From Solanum dulcamara (Eukaryota; Streptophyta; Magnoliopsida; Solanales; Solanaceae), in the NCBI RefSeq assembly GCF_947179165.1, contig NC_077245.1, positions 16,400,740-16,464,739 of the forward strand: a stretch of 64,000 nucleotides of DNA. Reading direction: 5' to 3'. Below, one piece after another: positions 11,235 to 35,838 of the stretch (positions within the stretch are counted from its first letter, which is position 1; every line of letters begins with the position of its first letter). The notes beneath the pieces are model-generated. The model saw only the letters and a program-made list of their open reading frames with translations. It was not told the origin of the DNA and ran no database searches. A program made the position numbers and the translations under genes.

Positions 11235-12600
11235 TAGGATTGTTTAAAATCGAACCGAGAAAAAATGATCGATTTATTGGTTATTGGTTCAACGGTTTAC
11301 ATAACAATTTTGATTTTCTTTATATCGAGTTATTAATTTTTAATGATTTGAGATTTTTTTAATGGGTTAACCGACAATCCGATAGTAAAATAATGAATAA
11401 CATTTAATATCACTAATTGGTATAAAAGTCCTTGACTTAGTCGTTTGGTAGCTGGCTAGAGTTATGCAGAGATTAATTATGCAGATATTAGTAATGTATT
11501 TGTTAGTTATGAAGGATTAAGTTATGTAGGTATTAGTTATGCATGGTTTAACTATATATAAATTACAGTATATTAGTGAGTTAATTTGTATTTCTTAATT
11601 TAAAAAATATTTAGTGAGCTAATACTTATTATACCCATTAAAATAAATAACTATCTAAATAACACATTAAAATTAAATAAATACCAACATTTAAAAGCAA
11701 TAAAGCAAAAAAAAAAATAACTAGCAATTAAAAGTAATTTGTATCGAATAGGATTAAAGAGATAAGTAATTTAAATTAAATTAATTGATAAATAACTAAA
11801 AATAAATTAATACATGTATTGGCAATGCGTTGTAGAGAAACTAAGCAAATAAATTAATTAAATTAACAAGGAAATAATTAACAGTCGTTGCCTTACGGCC
11901 AAAAAAACAATTAACAAGAAATTAAGCAAAGAAACTAAAAGTAATTAAGCCATTAACAAGACAAACCACGGACCCCTGCAAAAAAAGTGGTAATGCTTTT
12001 TTTTATATTTAAATTCTTAAATATATTTGATTTGTTGTAAATTAATATACATTTAAAAATAAATTGATAAGAATAAATGTGTAATTTACTATTTTAATAC
12101 CTGTATAATTAATACCTGCATAACTTATTTCATTTTGTATCTCACATAAATTATACATAGATCCCCTCATAAGTTATATAAGCATTAATTATGTAGGATT
12201 ATAAAAATGAAACAAAACACCATATAAAACTAATACATGAATTACAACATTTGAAAACCTACCAATCAAACATTGTGTAAAATTAATACATGAATAACTT
12301 TTATCCTATTTGCAAACCAAATATGATATAAAATTAATACATAAATAACAGGTATACATGAATTACAATATTATGTGTTTAGTTTTATACTTTCACTATC
12401 AATTCATATGCATAGTTCACTTGGTTTGTTATTTTATTTTAAAGTGATTTGCAATGATTTTTTAATATGAAATTTTAACGATTAAATTAATAATCGAATT
12501 GATAAAAATCAATAATAATTTAGTATTTTATTAATCTATAATAAATAAATAAATCATATAAATTTCAAAATCGAATCAAAATGATGAATACACTTCCCTA
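11235..12600. mobile_element. Possible degenerate hAT-like element with a nested AT-rich repeat
   Basis: The left boundary taggattgtttaaaatcgaaccga and the right boundary (inverse: tagggaagtgta...ttgattcgattttg) resemble imperfect hAT termini. Between about 11440 and 12380 lies a different AT-rich repeat with many attagttatgca, taatacatgaat and ataacttatt motifs in opposing orientations, probably a second insertion. No coding potential is seen. Confidence 0.35.
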
Positions 12601-14327
12601 ATGAAAGCTATTGAGGTGGAAATGATTAATGTAAAATATGATTTGTAGATCTTGTTTTTCTATTTTTACATGAAAAGTTATTTTTGTCATTCTTAAAGAT
12701 TTATTTTTTTAAAATAATATTTTTTCTTATCAATTAAAGATAATTTTTTTTACAGTATCGAACACAACCTTTGTATTTAACAATTTTTTTCCTGGGGCAG
12801 TGGTCATCGAAGTGACGGCACATTACAGGCCCAGCCATTTGCTTTGATGCACGCCTTCTTATTGTCATCTTCCTTTTGTTTCTTTCCTCTTTTTGTTCAA
12901 AAACTTTCTTTTTATCATACACAATTTCCTTGTGTTTGGTGAAATAGATTCTCAAATACTTTTGGAAAATTATTGGGTAAAGTTTAGGGAAAAGTAAGTC
13001 CATGTCTTATAAAAATAAAATAATTATATTTAAATATCTTTTTATAATTTATATTCTCCAAAATATGAGATTCGCAATCAAGATATCATCGCAATATCAA
13101 TATATTGATATAGTATCATTGAGGATACTTTAGTCCTTAATGATACCACCATAATATATTTATATACTGTCATGGTATCATTGATGTCTACTTCTATCCT
13201 TCAGCTACATCTCCATAAAACCATCATTTACTGACATGGTATCATTAAGGATCGTTTTATATAATCATTAAGGATCGTTTCATACAAATATTGAATGATA
13301 CCATTATATATATATATATATATATATATATACTGTGATGATATTATAAAGATTTTCCTAAGTCATTCGATATTACATGAATGATACTACCACAGTATAT
13401 TCGTATATTATCATGATATTGAAAATTTTTAATGAGACACTTTTAAAATCCTCAATGATACCATAACAATATCTTGATACTTTATCAGTATCATATAGGA
13501 TTAAGCTCTTTTTTTAAGAAATAAAAATAAAATAATTAAGAGAAAATTATCAAAATCACAATCTTATTTATTAAACTAATTAGTAAATATATTCTTTGTG
13601 ATACTCCGTCGGTATGTTGATACCATATCGATTTCATATAGAACTGAACTTAATCTGTTGTGATACTCCATCGCTATGTTGATATCCTACTGAGCGCGAA
13701 TTTAAAAATAATTAAAGGAAGTACAGAGGTAATTAGTTTGGACCGAATGGGTACTGGAATGAACTATTTTGGGATGAGATATGAGTGGCAAATAGTTTGT
13801 TAAAAAGGTTTATTTTCCGTAGTTTTTCCTAAAGTTTAACCATAAGTTTGATTTTAGTTTTTAGAAAAATATTTGATTTTTTTTAAAAATAAAAGTATAT
13901 TTATAAGTTCTAAAAATTATTAAAAATATTTATATATTTATATTATCATTTATAATGAACATATATCGTGAAAAATTAATAATGAACACTACACATATAA
14001 ATCTGAAAAAAGAAGAAAAAAAATCATTGATTTGTATATATAAAAATTACTTTTACTAGTAATTCGAAGTGAAAGTGACTTCAACTTAATGAAACTAATG
14101 ATACTGCAAATCAATCTCGAAGTTTCTCTTTTTCATTATATATACAACGGCATGTGGAGTCCTACAAATAAGGTTTATGGAGGTATACATAAATTTTATT
14201 TTTATTTTAAGAGGTAGAGGAATTATTTTGAATAGGCTTTCGGCTCAAGAAAATAATAAAAGTGAGGAAATTAAGACAAAAATACTACACAAGGCATGAT
14301 AAAACATACTGAAAAAGGATTAGTAAC
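12601..14327. other. AT-rich spacer with GATAC-rich quasi-palindromes and a (TA)n run
   Basis: No gene is recognisable. From about 13080 to 13690 the motifs gatac, ggtatc, gatatc and catgatatc recur on both strands about every 20-40 bp. A (TA)n microsatellite occupies about 13305-13332. The rest is AT-rich single-copy-like sequence. Confidence 0.5.
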
Positions 14328-14577
14328 TACTTCCTTCGTTTCAAATTGATTGTAATTTTAACTTGACACAAATTTTAATGAAGTAAAGAAGACTTATAAA
14401 TCTTGTGGTATTAAATTAATTTAGGTTGAACATAGCAAAATGTCTTTTAATTTTGTGGCCTTAAACATGTCACGTGAAAAATTGAAATTTAAAAGCTATC
14501 AAAAAGGAAAAGAGATATTTTTTTCTGAAATAAACTAAAATGGAAAGTAGGACAAACTAATTGAAATGGAGAGAGTA
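14328..14577. mobile_element. Stowaway-like MITE, second copy of the 10896 family
   Basis: The ends are tacttccttcgtttcaa and ttgaaatggagagagta. The interior shares gtggccttaaacatgtcacgtgaaaaattgaaat with the copy at 10896-11147. Confidence 0.7.
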
Positions 14578-14664
14578 TAACAAAATAATATGATAAACGA
14601 ATTATCTGGGACTTGGTAATAGAAATTGAAGGAACAAGAACCTACAAGAGTAATACTATGACTA

Positions 14665-14950
14665 CCAGTATAGAAAGATAAGCGAGACTACACTCAACTA
14701 CCTACTAACCTTCTACTCTAATTTGTATCCTCTATAATCTCCTATCTAAGGTCATATATTCGAAAATCTGAAGTTATATGATATATATCATGTCTAATCA
14801 TCTTTTCTCAATACTTCTTCAACCTACCTCTACCTCTCCTAAAACCATTCATAGTCAACCTCTCATATCTCCAAACTGGAATATCTGTGCATCTCTTTTT
14901 TGCATGTCTGAATCGTCTCAGTCTCGCCCTAATATCTTGTCTCTTGTTGA
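14665..14950 (-). pseudogene. Old relict of the RTE LINE 3' coding end
   Basis: The sequence aligns by eye with the C-terminal coding part and 3' flank of the LINEs at 28260 and 36130. Shared landmarks are cctatctaaggtcat, tctaatca.ctctc, cctacctctacctct, aaaccatycatag and aacctctcayayctcc. Many substitutions and no intact frame show it is much older than those copies. Similarity fades beyond about 14950. Confidence 0.65.
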
Positions 14951-15881
14951 TTATAGATGTATTCTTGAATCTTGCTTGATTTCTGCAATTGTTAAGTACT
15001 CTAAGCAGGCTTCAAAAAACCTCGATGTGATACGACTCAATCAAAAAAATGAGTGCCTAGTGCGAGCCTTTGAAAACGGCATATATATATAAGTATATAA
15101 AATTTCCACTTGGATTTTTTTTTTCTAAATTCTGAATGCATGATAATTTTATAGGTTTTGACCCTATAGGACTTGGGAAGTGATGGAGTTAAACAATTCA
15201 AGAATCAGTTGAACCACCATGTGATTAATAAAGTGAAGCAAAAAGTACAGAATATTACCACAGAAGTAGAATATATAATTTCAAACTACTTCATATTCAT
15301 GTTCGATTTCCTAAAGCTGTTGTAATCGTAAATGGACATATTGTTGTCACTTTAATAAATGACCTCCTTACCGGCCAGACAGTTACTGCAGCTAAACTAT
15401 CAACAATTAAACACTACTACATGCAGGAAATATGCTCTCATCGCAAATGCAAAGAGTGAACAATGAATACTCCATTGAACAATTGTTCAAGGCAAATTTA
15501 GTGCACTATACCAAGACAGAGGAAGCATATATATCCTTAGGCCTAGAGTGACATTCACTCAGAGTACATATAATAAGCGTTAGCCATATCTTTTATGCAG
15601 AATAAAACTTCTTCCTAACCAATAGCTACAATTTTCAAAACGACTTATTACTAAATAAATACCAACGAATACCCTTATTATGTTTCTAAACGTTTCAACT
15701 GTTAACTAAGTTACAATGATTGGAGGGGAAAGAACAATCATCACCTATGACACAATGTTACAAGAAACTCTGAAACATAAACTAAGCAACAAAATCTGCT
15801 ATAAATATCAACAGTTTAGCCAAGCTCTCAGAGCTCCAACAGAATTTAAGAGCTCAAAATCTTCTATGGAATGTGTCAACC
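14951..15881. other. Spacer and USP 3' flank; no gene recognised
   Basis: A short open frame covers 14778-15092 but consists of LINE relict and unrelated sequence. The remainder, next to the USP stop codon, should include the USP 3' UTR on the minus strand. Confidence 0.4.
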
Positions 15882-27478
<11,597 letters not shown>

Positions 27479-27573
27479 GTTGCCGTCGCCGATTTATTTT
27501 GGTAAAACTCCGACAGAATTGTACAAGTGTCTGTAAAAAGCAATAGAAGAAGAATTGAGAATGATTTTGAATA

Positions 27574-27900
27574 CTAGATAGGTGGTGCCCGTGCTAGCAC
27601 AGGCCCAATAGTAATGTGGGTAGCAGTAGATGAATGAATAAATGGATCTAGCAGCTGGAAAATCTAAAGGAAGATCAAAAACTTGATCTGTAACAGCTTT
27701 GAAGAAAAATTACTAAGGACATGTATTATTATTATCTTCTATTCAAAAATAAACAAACAAAGCTGGCATAGTTAAACAGCCAAACTACTTTAACAAGGAA
27801 AGCTTTCTATTTCGTATGGCACAAAATCAGTACTTGCATTATGCATCTGCATATGTCTATTAAGAAGGGAATAGATTAAGTAGCTTATAAGCTAAAAGCT
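27574..27900 (-). mobile_element. Helitron 3' terminus next to the USP start
   Basis: On the minus strand the element ends with a hairpin, gcctgtgc-TA-gcacgggc (one mismatch, + coordinates 27587-27604). A 9-nt spacer and CTAG (27577-27574) follow, then T, which is the hallmark of a Helitron 3' end. The 5' TC end is not identified, so the outer boundary given is nominal. The terminus is 96 bp upstream of the USP ATG. Confidence 0.65.
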
Positions 27901-27956
27901 AAAAGCCATTCAGCCTAAAAGGAAGTGCTTAAAAGTACTTTTTGTCTTTCCCAAAC

Positions 27957-29735
27957 AACAACAACAACAACAATAACAACCTAGTGACATCCCACAACGT
28001 GGGGTCTGGGGAGGGTAAAGTGTACGCAGACCTTACTCTTACCAAGGTAGGACGACTGTTTTCGAAAGACTCTCGGCTCAATAGAAGCATAAAAAGAGGT
28101 CAGATAAGGCTAAGAAGTTCAAAGCAATATGGGAAATCAAATAACGAAAGCGACACAAATAAAATAGAGTAATCAAAGTACAGAAAGTAATAGATAATAA
28201 TAGAAATCAGATTAAAGGAAATTATAGTGCGCTAATGCGCCTACTAATATGGAAGAATAACGAGACTATGTACTAGCATTCTACCCTAATATGGATCCTC
28301 CATACCCTCCTATCTAAGGTCATGTCCTCGGTAAGCTATAACTGCGCCATGTCCTATCTAATCACCTCTCCCCAATATTTCTTTGGCCTACCCCTACCTC
28401 TTCTGAAACCATCCATAGCCAACCTCTCACACCTCCGCACTGGGGCATCTGTGTCTCTCCTCTTCACATACCCAAACCATCTCAGTCGCATTTTCCGCAT
28501 CTTATCTTCCACCGAGGTCACTCCTGCCTTGTCCCGAATAGCCTTATTTCTAATCCTGTCACTCCTGATATGCCCACACATCCATCTCAACATTCTCATC
28601 TTGGCAACTTTCATCTTTTGAACGTGAGAGACCTTAACTGGCCAACACTCCGCCCCATATAACATAGCCGGTCTAACCACCACTTTGTAGAACTTGCCCT
28701 TGAAGTTATGGTGGCACCTTTTTGTCACATAGCACACCGGAAGCGAGCCTCCATTTCATCCACCCTGCCCCAATACGATGTGTGACATCATCGTCAATCT
28801 CCCCGCTGCCTTGCATGATAGACCCAAGGTAGTTGAAACTACTTTTCTTTTGGATGGCCTGGTCACCAAGCCTAACTTCCGCGCCAACCTCCTGAGGTGT
28901 CTCACTGAACTTGCACTCTAAGTACTTTGTCTTGGTCCTACTCAGCTTAAACCCTTTAGACTCCAAGGTATGTCTCCAATCCTCCAACTTAGCGTTAACT
29001 CCGCTACGAGTCTCATCAATCAAGACTATGTCGTCCGCGAAAAAGCATACACCATGGCACCTCACCTTGAATTTGTCGCGTCAATCCATCCATCACCAAG
29101 GCAAATAAAAACGGACTAAGAGCTGATCCTTGATGCAACCCCATCACAACTGGAAAGTGTTTTGAGTCCCCTCCTACTGTCCTTACCCTGGTTTTGGCAC
29201 CCTCATACATGTCCTTGATCACCCTAATGTACGCCACAGGTACGCCTTTAGCCTCCAAACATCTCCATAGTATCTCTCGTGGAACTTTATCGTAAACCTT
29301 TTCTAGGTCGATGAATACCATATGCAAGTCCTTCTTCCTCTCCCTATACTGCTCCACCAGTCTCCTCATAAGATGGATGACTTCTGTAGTTGAGCGTTCT
29401 GGCATAAATCCGAACTGGTTCTCTGAAATAGACACGCCCCTCCTCACCCTCATCTTCACCACTCTTTCTCACACTTTCATAGTATGTCTTAGAAGCTTGA
29501 TAACTCTATAGTTGCAGCTTTGGATATCCTCCTTGTTATTTTTGTATAGAGGGATCATTACGCTCGACCTTCATTCTTCGGGCATCATTGCCATCTTAAA
29601 GATGACATTAAATAACCTAGTCAGCCACTCCAAACCTACCGAGCTTGCGCTCTTCCAAAATTTCCCAGGAATCTCGTCAGGTCCGGTCGCTCTTCCCCAG
29701 CACATCCTACGCACAGCACCTTTAAAATAAGTTGT
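27957..29735 (-). pseudogene. 5'-truncated RTE-type LINE, copy 1, decayed
   Basis: The (CAA)n at 27957 is the reverse of a (TTG)n 3' tail. Minus-strand frames give an LINE reverse transcriptase with [20 protein letters not shown], the palm motif [34 protein letters not shown] and the C-terminal RMLRWMCGH and [11 protein letters not shown] blocks, typical of the plant RTE clade. The frame is broken near the FADD motif (about 29050) and near 28715-28740, and a stop at 28354 replaces a Gln codon seen in copy 2. It is truncated at about 29735, so the endonuclease domain and N-terminus are missing. It sits in the USP 5' flank. Target duplication is unclear. Confidence 0.88.
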
Positions 29736-30699
29736 ATGTCTTGACCAAAAAAATTAAGAGGCACCACCAGGAAAAGGCCTAGAGTAGTTGCAATGGAGAA
29801 TATCTGGAAACTGTTGACAATAAGCAGCAGGAAAAGGGAAGTACATGTATAAGACTAATGGTACATAGACCCAACATAGATGGAGTAAAGACAGGTGCAC
29901 AGCATACTTTCAAGAACAATTTCACCATCTAACATATGCTATACATCCTTATTGGGAAATGCATACCGTGATAGTACAATGACATCAAACTGTCCAACTT
30001 TATATGGGAAACACTCTATTTAAAATCAGGCCATGGCAACAAGCAATAAATATTTTCAGCAACAAGTTGCTCAACTGCAATGGTTAGTAGTCTTTTTATG
30101 ACTACTTAAACCCTCCTCATATGTCATTATTAATGCTAAATAGAACTTTCCAGAGTGAAACCAGATGTTGACTGAGATTCATCTCTAATAGATCCAACTA
30201 TTTGGAAAACCTGTTAGACATGTGTTACAGAGGGTCTTTCAAAGATCTTTTGTTGCAGCTGCTGTAAGGTGATCACCCATCCCCACAATACCTGAAACAA
30301 AAATGTGCTGAAAGTGTGAAAGTGTCTGCAGCCACAAACCACTTCTGTTAAGTTCATAATATGCATTTTTCAGTTACTTTTGATGCTACTAAATCATTAT
30401 ACACAGAGGCACTCAAGGTGTGGCCTAACAGTCAAGAAGAGGTTGAAACTTTTGCTTCACCTTGGAGAAGAGATATTCCAATATCATCCAACACATCAAT
30501 TCTTAGTTGCGAGGGTCCCAAGATTTTCTTTTTTCACAGTTAAGTTCACATAATTTCCAACTCGGGTCTGTTGATTGTTTATTCCCCAAAAATCTTACCA
30601 AAAAGATATCAACAGATTTCAACTAACAGTCTTTTTAGCATATGCCTCTAGCTAAAAAGAGTTGGACAATCTAGTTATATATCAGAGGTATCTTGTTGT
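29736..30699. other. Spacer; no gene recognised
   Basis: No coding exon could be supported. A plus-strand stretch at about 30410-30480 (ggtgtggcctaacagtcaag...) faintly resembles the head of the SINE at 3827. It is too diverged to call. Confidence 0.35.
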
Positions 30700-30855
30700 A
30701 TACTCTTTTTATTTCAAAATAAGTGGTAGTTTAGCAAAAATTACGTTTATAAAAAAATCAATAAATACAATGTGTAGTTTACTAAACTATCTCTATAAAG
30801 TGTCTCTTAAAAATTGAACACTAATAAAAAGATAAAGTATAAGGCTATGATTTCA

Positions 30856-30886
<31 letters not shown>

Positions 30887-30915
30887 TAACACTTATTTTG
30901 AGATGAAAGAAAATT
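30700..30915. mobile_element. MITE with TIR atttcaaaataagtg and internal (TA)n
   Basis: The left ctctttttatttcaaaataag and the right inverted copy (cacttattttgagatgaaag) enclose an AT-rich interior. A perfect (TA)n lies at about 30857-30881. It resembles Stowaway-type termini. Confidence 0.6.
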
Positions 30916-32505
30916 TTTCACAACATTGTTTATTTTCATATTGAGTTCAAATTAGCCCATTTGGAATCAAATTTTGAAAGCTCAACTCCCCAAAAGCACA
31001 ATGAGCCGTAGATTTCTATCTGAAATTGATTTGAGCTAGTGCAAAGTTGATCAACTCAACCAAATGTAATAAGTTGTTATATATTTTGTGTGAAGAGGAA
31101 AAAGCTACGAAGAGTGAAGAAACTAAGGAGAAGAATTACCAAGCAAGTAGTGAACAATTAAGAGACAGAAACAGTGAAGGAGCTAAGCGAGCAGAATTAT
31201 CAAAAACGAAAGACTAAAACTTACAAAAGGGTGGGAACAGAAAAGCGAACAAACTTGAGAACAACAATCACAACGACACGGGTGGAAGCCAGTAAAGAGA
31301 AGTACAAATTAGCAGTTTAGTGTAGGCAATTATAAAACACTTTAACAATTGAAAGCTGAAGAATATTTAGCATCACTTCAATGAGACATTTAGTTTCTTG
31401 GTTAGTGTAGGAACTTGAAAATTTATAAGTTGTACAAAAAAAAAACAATCACAATTAAAGGTATAAGTTTCTTTAGTTCTTTCAATGAAAACTTCATATT
31501 ATATGCATAAAAGGCAAAACATCAAAAACTTTCTCCACTCCATGCCACAGGCACAACAGTCTATAACAAAACATGGCCCTTTTATCTATTCAGTACTCTT
31601 TAATATAACTATAGCATCTTCAATCACAAGGTATAAAGCTAGAGACTATTGTGAAAATATTTTCAATTTTTGAGTAAATCAAGGCAATAAATATAAAGAA
31701 AACCTAATTCAGCTAAACGGGTATCAATTTTTCAGTCCAAGATATATGCTTTCTGTATGAAATATATAATGTTGAGAGTAGTATGACAAAAACAGTTACC
31801 GAGAATCAATGCCCAATGCCATACGAAGAATCTGATTGATTGCAGAGAAGGGGTTAATAAACCTGCTGGAATCTGTTAATACTCTTTTTATTGGGGTATT
31901 TCATCAAACACATCGGATGCATCAATGTTCTCCCAACAACAATTAACAAAGTAGGTGATGCATTTTATGTACAAACGGCCAAACTAACAATTGAAGCCAA
32001 AATTTCAGTGCATGTGTATATTTTTTAAACATTCACAAAAAATTCAAGCTAAGCAGAATGATTTTCTCAGCAAACAGTAAACCCAGAAGAAACGGAAATT
32101 CCATCAGATTCCATAGGAATAAGGAAAAATCAAATTATACTAATAATGAAATCCGAGGCAACATTGAACAGAGAGGGGAAAGTCCAAATCAAAGTACATG
32201 AGAACTCACAAAATGTATATCTTGAGATCAGATAGGCCGGCTGAAGGAAAAACGTCGAACAAAATGTTCAATAAGCGTGAACGAAAGACTGATCCGAAGA
32301 AGGAAATCCTGAATTGAAGGCAGAAAATCACAACCAAAGAGATACATAGAGAATATGCAGCCGAGTAAAATCGATGAATATGAAAGAAAGTAGGCGAAGC
32401 GGACAAAACATAATTAGATGAGAAGACCAAAATACCCTCCGGATGATATTGACGAACTAAGTAGTAATAAATAATATACCATGTGAGATTTCATGTAATC
32501 ATAAA
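30916..32505. other. Spacer; no gene recognised
   Basis: The only long frame (32206-32430, minus) is hydrophobic, lacks a recognisable family and has no convincing downstream exons. It could be the leader of an unrecognised transcript on the minus strand, but nothing further supports that. Confidence 0.3.
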
Positions 32506-33170
32506 TAGGGGTATTCATGGTTCGGTTTAGATTGATTATTGATTAAAATGATAATCAAATCAATTTAATCGATTTTTAAATATCTAAACAAACTAAGTAA
32601 AATAATAACCATCGATTTGGTTATTGTGGGTTTGATTCGGTTTGGTTTGATTTTTCAGTTTATGACTAGTCGGGACAATTCAAATATTCTCTCTCTATAT
32701 TTTTTAAATTTTTTATGAAACTCTTTTTTTCTCACGGCCATAAGGGCGAACTTTGCTGCATATTGAGGGAAAGACATGCTGATGGCAAATCAGGTGGACC
32801 AAACTTGCAACACAGTTTAGATTTAAAAGAACAAGTCAAACAAAGGTTTCAAAATACAAACAACTTTGTCCATTAAAATGAAAAAATTACACATTTAAAC
32901 TAAACTAACTAGAGAATCCATAATATAATCAAAAGTACTTCGACCATCTTAAATTAATAATTAAAAGGTATAAAATATCTTTAATTATTTATGAAAAGCT
33001 AATATTATACATAAAAATAATTATAAATTGTATGTATATAATTATCGGTTTGATTCGGTTATTTATTCGGTTATTTTTTACTATAACCATAACCGAACCA
33101 AATATTATCGATTTTTCAAATTTAAAACCAAATCAAACAAAACCAAACCAAATGTCGGTTTTTTTATTCG
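32506..33170. mobile_element. hAT-like element, left terminus clear, right end unclear
   Basis: It starts taggggtattcatggttcgg, a typical non-autonomous hAT end. An interior rich in ggtttgattcggtt and aaccgaacc motifs in both orientations follows, to about 33170. A clean right terminus and target duplication were not found. Confidence 0.45.
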
Positions 33171-33346
33171 ATTTGGTTAAATTTTCATAAATATATAGGC
33201 TTGTTAAATAATTTCAAAATTTATTTTTTTATAAAATGATATTATAAAATTTACATGATAGGATGTTAGTATATTTAACAGCATAACCATTTATAATAGT
33301 TAATACTTATGAAAAATAAATCAATATATAAGTTTGGTTCATTTAG

Positions 33347-34537
33347 GGTCCGTTTAGAAAGTCACCTGGTAATTAAAATTGATATAATTATTAGGATGGT
33401 AATTACCAATCTAGTAATTACACAACCTAGTAATTACGATGACCTGTTTGTTTGTTACAATGTAATTACAGTGTAATTACAATTGTATTATTTGGTTGCA
33501 CTAGTGTAATTATAAGGTTATATTAAATTTTTAAAATAAAAGTTAATTATCTAAACTTAAAATTTATATTAGACAAATAAAGCCTTTATAAATGATATTA
33601 AGTTAAATATTTAATAAATATATGTTGCCTTTTGAAAATATATTAATTAATAAACATGCATTCTTACTAATATTATAAAAAAATAATTGATTTACATTTT
33701 TTAAAATTAGTATATTTTAATTAATTAAAATCATAGAAACTAAAAATACAAGATTTCTTTGAACATCATGAAATGTATGCTAGACAAAAATATTAATATT
33801 ATAAATATAATGTCATAAAATTATTAAAACATTTGACAAAAAGATGATCTATCAAGTAATTTGACAAAAAGATGATCTATCAAGTCTAATTAAAAAATAA
33901 ATGATTTGCAATGTGAAATAATAAGTCAACACTACTAAAATAAATGAAACTAAAAATATAACATAAGTTCTAAATTTAAAATAAAATTTTAAACATAATA
34001 CTACTCTTATGTCAAATTTTAACATAACGTACATAAATATGATTTAAAAGAAAAGAAAAACATAAGCCTGCAACTTTATTCAACAATGACTTTTATTTTA
34101 ATCTTAAAATTCGAATACTAGCAAAATCATGCTAATGAAATAATAAACATAGATTAAAAAAAAGTAATACGAAAAATTCCATGAAATCACATGAAGTAAA
34201 AGTTGAGAATGAGAAAGAATTGAAAGTTAAATAATATATTTTTAGAAAATATTAAAATGATAAAGATAATAAGAAATAAAAAATAAATGAAAATGAAAAA
34301 AATAAAAATAGAAATAAAAGAAAGAAATTAAAAAGTAATCAACTTGTAATTACATCATGTAATTACACCAATTCACAGCTACCCCCCCCTAGGAATTGTA
34401 GAGTGTAATTACCTCTGCCAATTACATTCAATTACCTACTGACCAAGTAGTTACATGGTCAACCAAACATGTCAGACAGTGTAATTACATCCAATTACAC
34501 CAAATCCAATTATTAGGGTGACTTTTCAAATAGACCC
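33347..34537. mobile_element. 1.19-kb PIF/Harbinger-type non-autonomous element with TTA target duplication
   Basis: The termini gggtccgtttagaaagtcacc and (inverse of the right end) gggtctatttgaaaagtcacc form a TIR of about 21 bp with a few mismatches. TTA flanks both sides (33344-33346 and 34538-34540), the PIF/Harbinger target preference. The subterminal regions are dense in the palindrome gtaattac. The interior is AT-rich and has no transposase frame. Confidence 0.75.
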
Positions 34538-34540
34538 TTA

Positions 34541-35461
34541 GTATTTTGCCTATAATCAAAATAATATTTTTGAACTACTTATATTCTATTTTATTTTCAA
34601 TGTGATATATTGAATTTTAGTTTTAATTATTAATATCATCTACATATGGATTTGAATTATGTATTTTTAATATCTGTTAAAATTTTAATTAAGTAAGTTT
34701 ATCTGTAGAGTGTGATTTATCTGTAGAATATGATTTTTCACATCATAATTAAAAGCACTCCTCTTTTAATATAATAAAAACAATATTTTGTACTAATTCA
34801 AATCTAATATATTTTAATATTTCTATTATATTACTGAAAATTGCTTCGCTGTTTAAATTTATCAAAAAAATATTTAAAGTGGTGATATTGTTTGACATGA
34901 ATTGCTTATTTATGAAACAAAATTTACTTTAGATAGATTGTGAGGATTTATATGCTATTTATGAATTATATTTAAGCAATGATGGCAGATTAAACATTCA
35001 TCTTCTTTTGTGCCTCGATGATAGACAATTTAATTCTTTTATCTTTGGATAGTAAAATTCATGACTTAGCCTCGCTGTCAAGAGTGAACACATTTTCCAA
35101 ACGTATAGCAAATTAATGATGCAACGCATGCTAAATGTAGAATATGGTATAAAAGCTATTCTTATGCTTCTTCAAATTCCTACCGACACATTTCATGTTT
35201 CTACCCTCATTCATCATCAAAACATTTCCAACGTCAAACTTGATGAAGTAAGTAATCTTATTGGATTATTCGTCTTTTCATGACTTTAACATTTCTAAAA
35301 TACAAAGTAAAAGTGTTATAACTTTTTAATAATATAAAAATATTATTTATGTATAGAAAGATAAGGAGTTTCAAGAAGCAAAAGAGATAAAATGGTAACA
35401 AATAATTAGGTGTAGTAATGAAGCATGAAAACTCCAAATCTTACCAGCATATTGGACATCC
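34541..35461. other. AT-rich spacer; no feature recognised
   Basis: I see no coding frame, terminal repeat or tandem repeat. Confidence 0.4.
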
Positions 35462-35469
35462 TTAGCAGG

Positions 35470-35751
35470 CAGGGGAAGACCCAAGGCAAGTTCAGGGGGT
35501 TCATCCGAACCCCCTTCGTTAAAAACTTACACTGTATATATAAGATAAAAATTTTAATTTATGTGTATATATTTAACATTGAACTCCTTAAGCATAAGCC
35601 AAAAGACTAGCTCAATGGCAAATTGGGTTCAATATTTCGCCTTAGCTTGTCTCAGCTCGCGGGTTCGAATCCTAATAAATAATTTTTTTTTCTGATTAGC
35701 GTGTTTGATTTTTTTTGAACCCCCTTCATAAAATTTTTGGGTCCGCCACTG
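35470..35751 (-). repeat. SINE-like interspersed repeat (gtggcgga type), second copy
   Basis: Minus-strand reading begins with gtggcggacccaaaaatttt. It carries a B-box-like segment (+ strand gggttcgaatcct) and ends ggttcggatgaaccccctgaa. The flanks ttagcagg (35462-35469) and ttaggagg (35752-35759) differ at one base. It is the same family as 16711-16936. Confidence 0.6.
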
Positions 35752-35838
35752 TTAGGAGGAGCATTTTGCAAAGTATTGATTTTTGTAAAGATAACTAGAA
35801 TTCAAATTTGAACATAAAATGTGGAAAATAATATAGAC

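Noticed and set aside
32206..32430. Hydrophobic 74-codon frame as a gene
   Set aside because: No family match, no supporting exon or context, and composition is like its surroundings.
35640..35680. Possible tRNA gene (ggttcgaatcc)
   Set aside because: Only a B-box-like segment is present; no cloverleaf could be drawn, and it sits inside a SINE-like repeat. The same holds for the boxes at 4000 and 17905.
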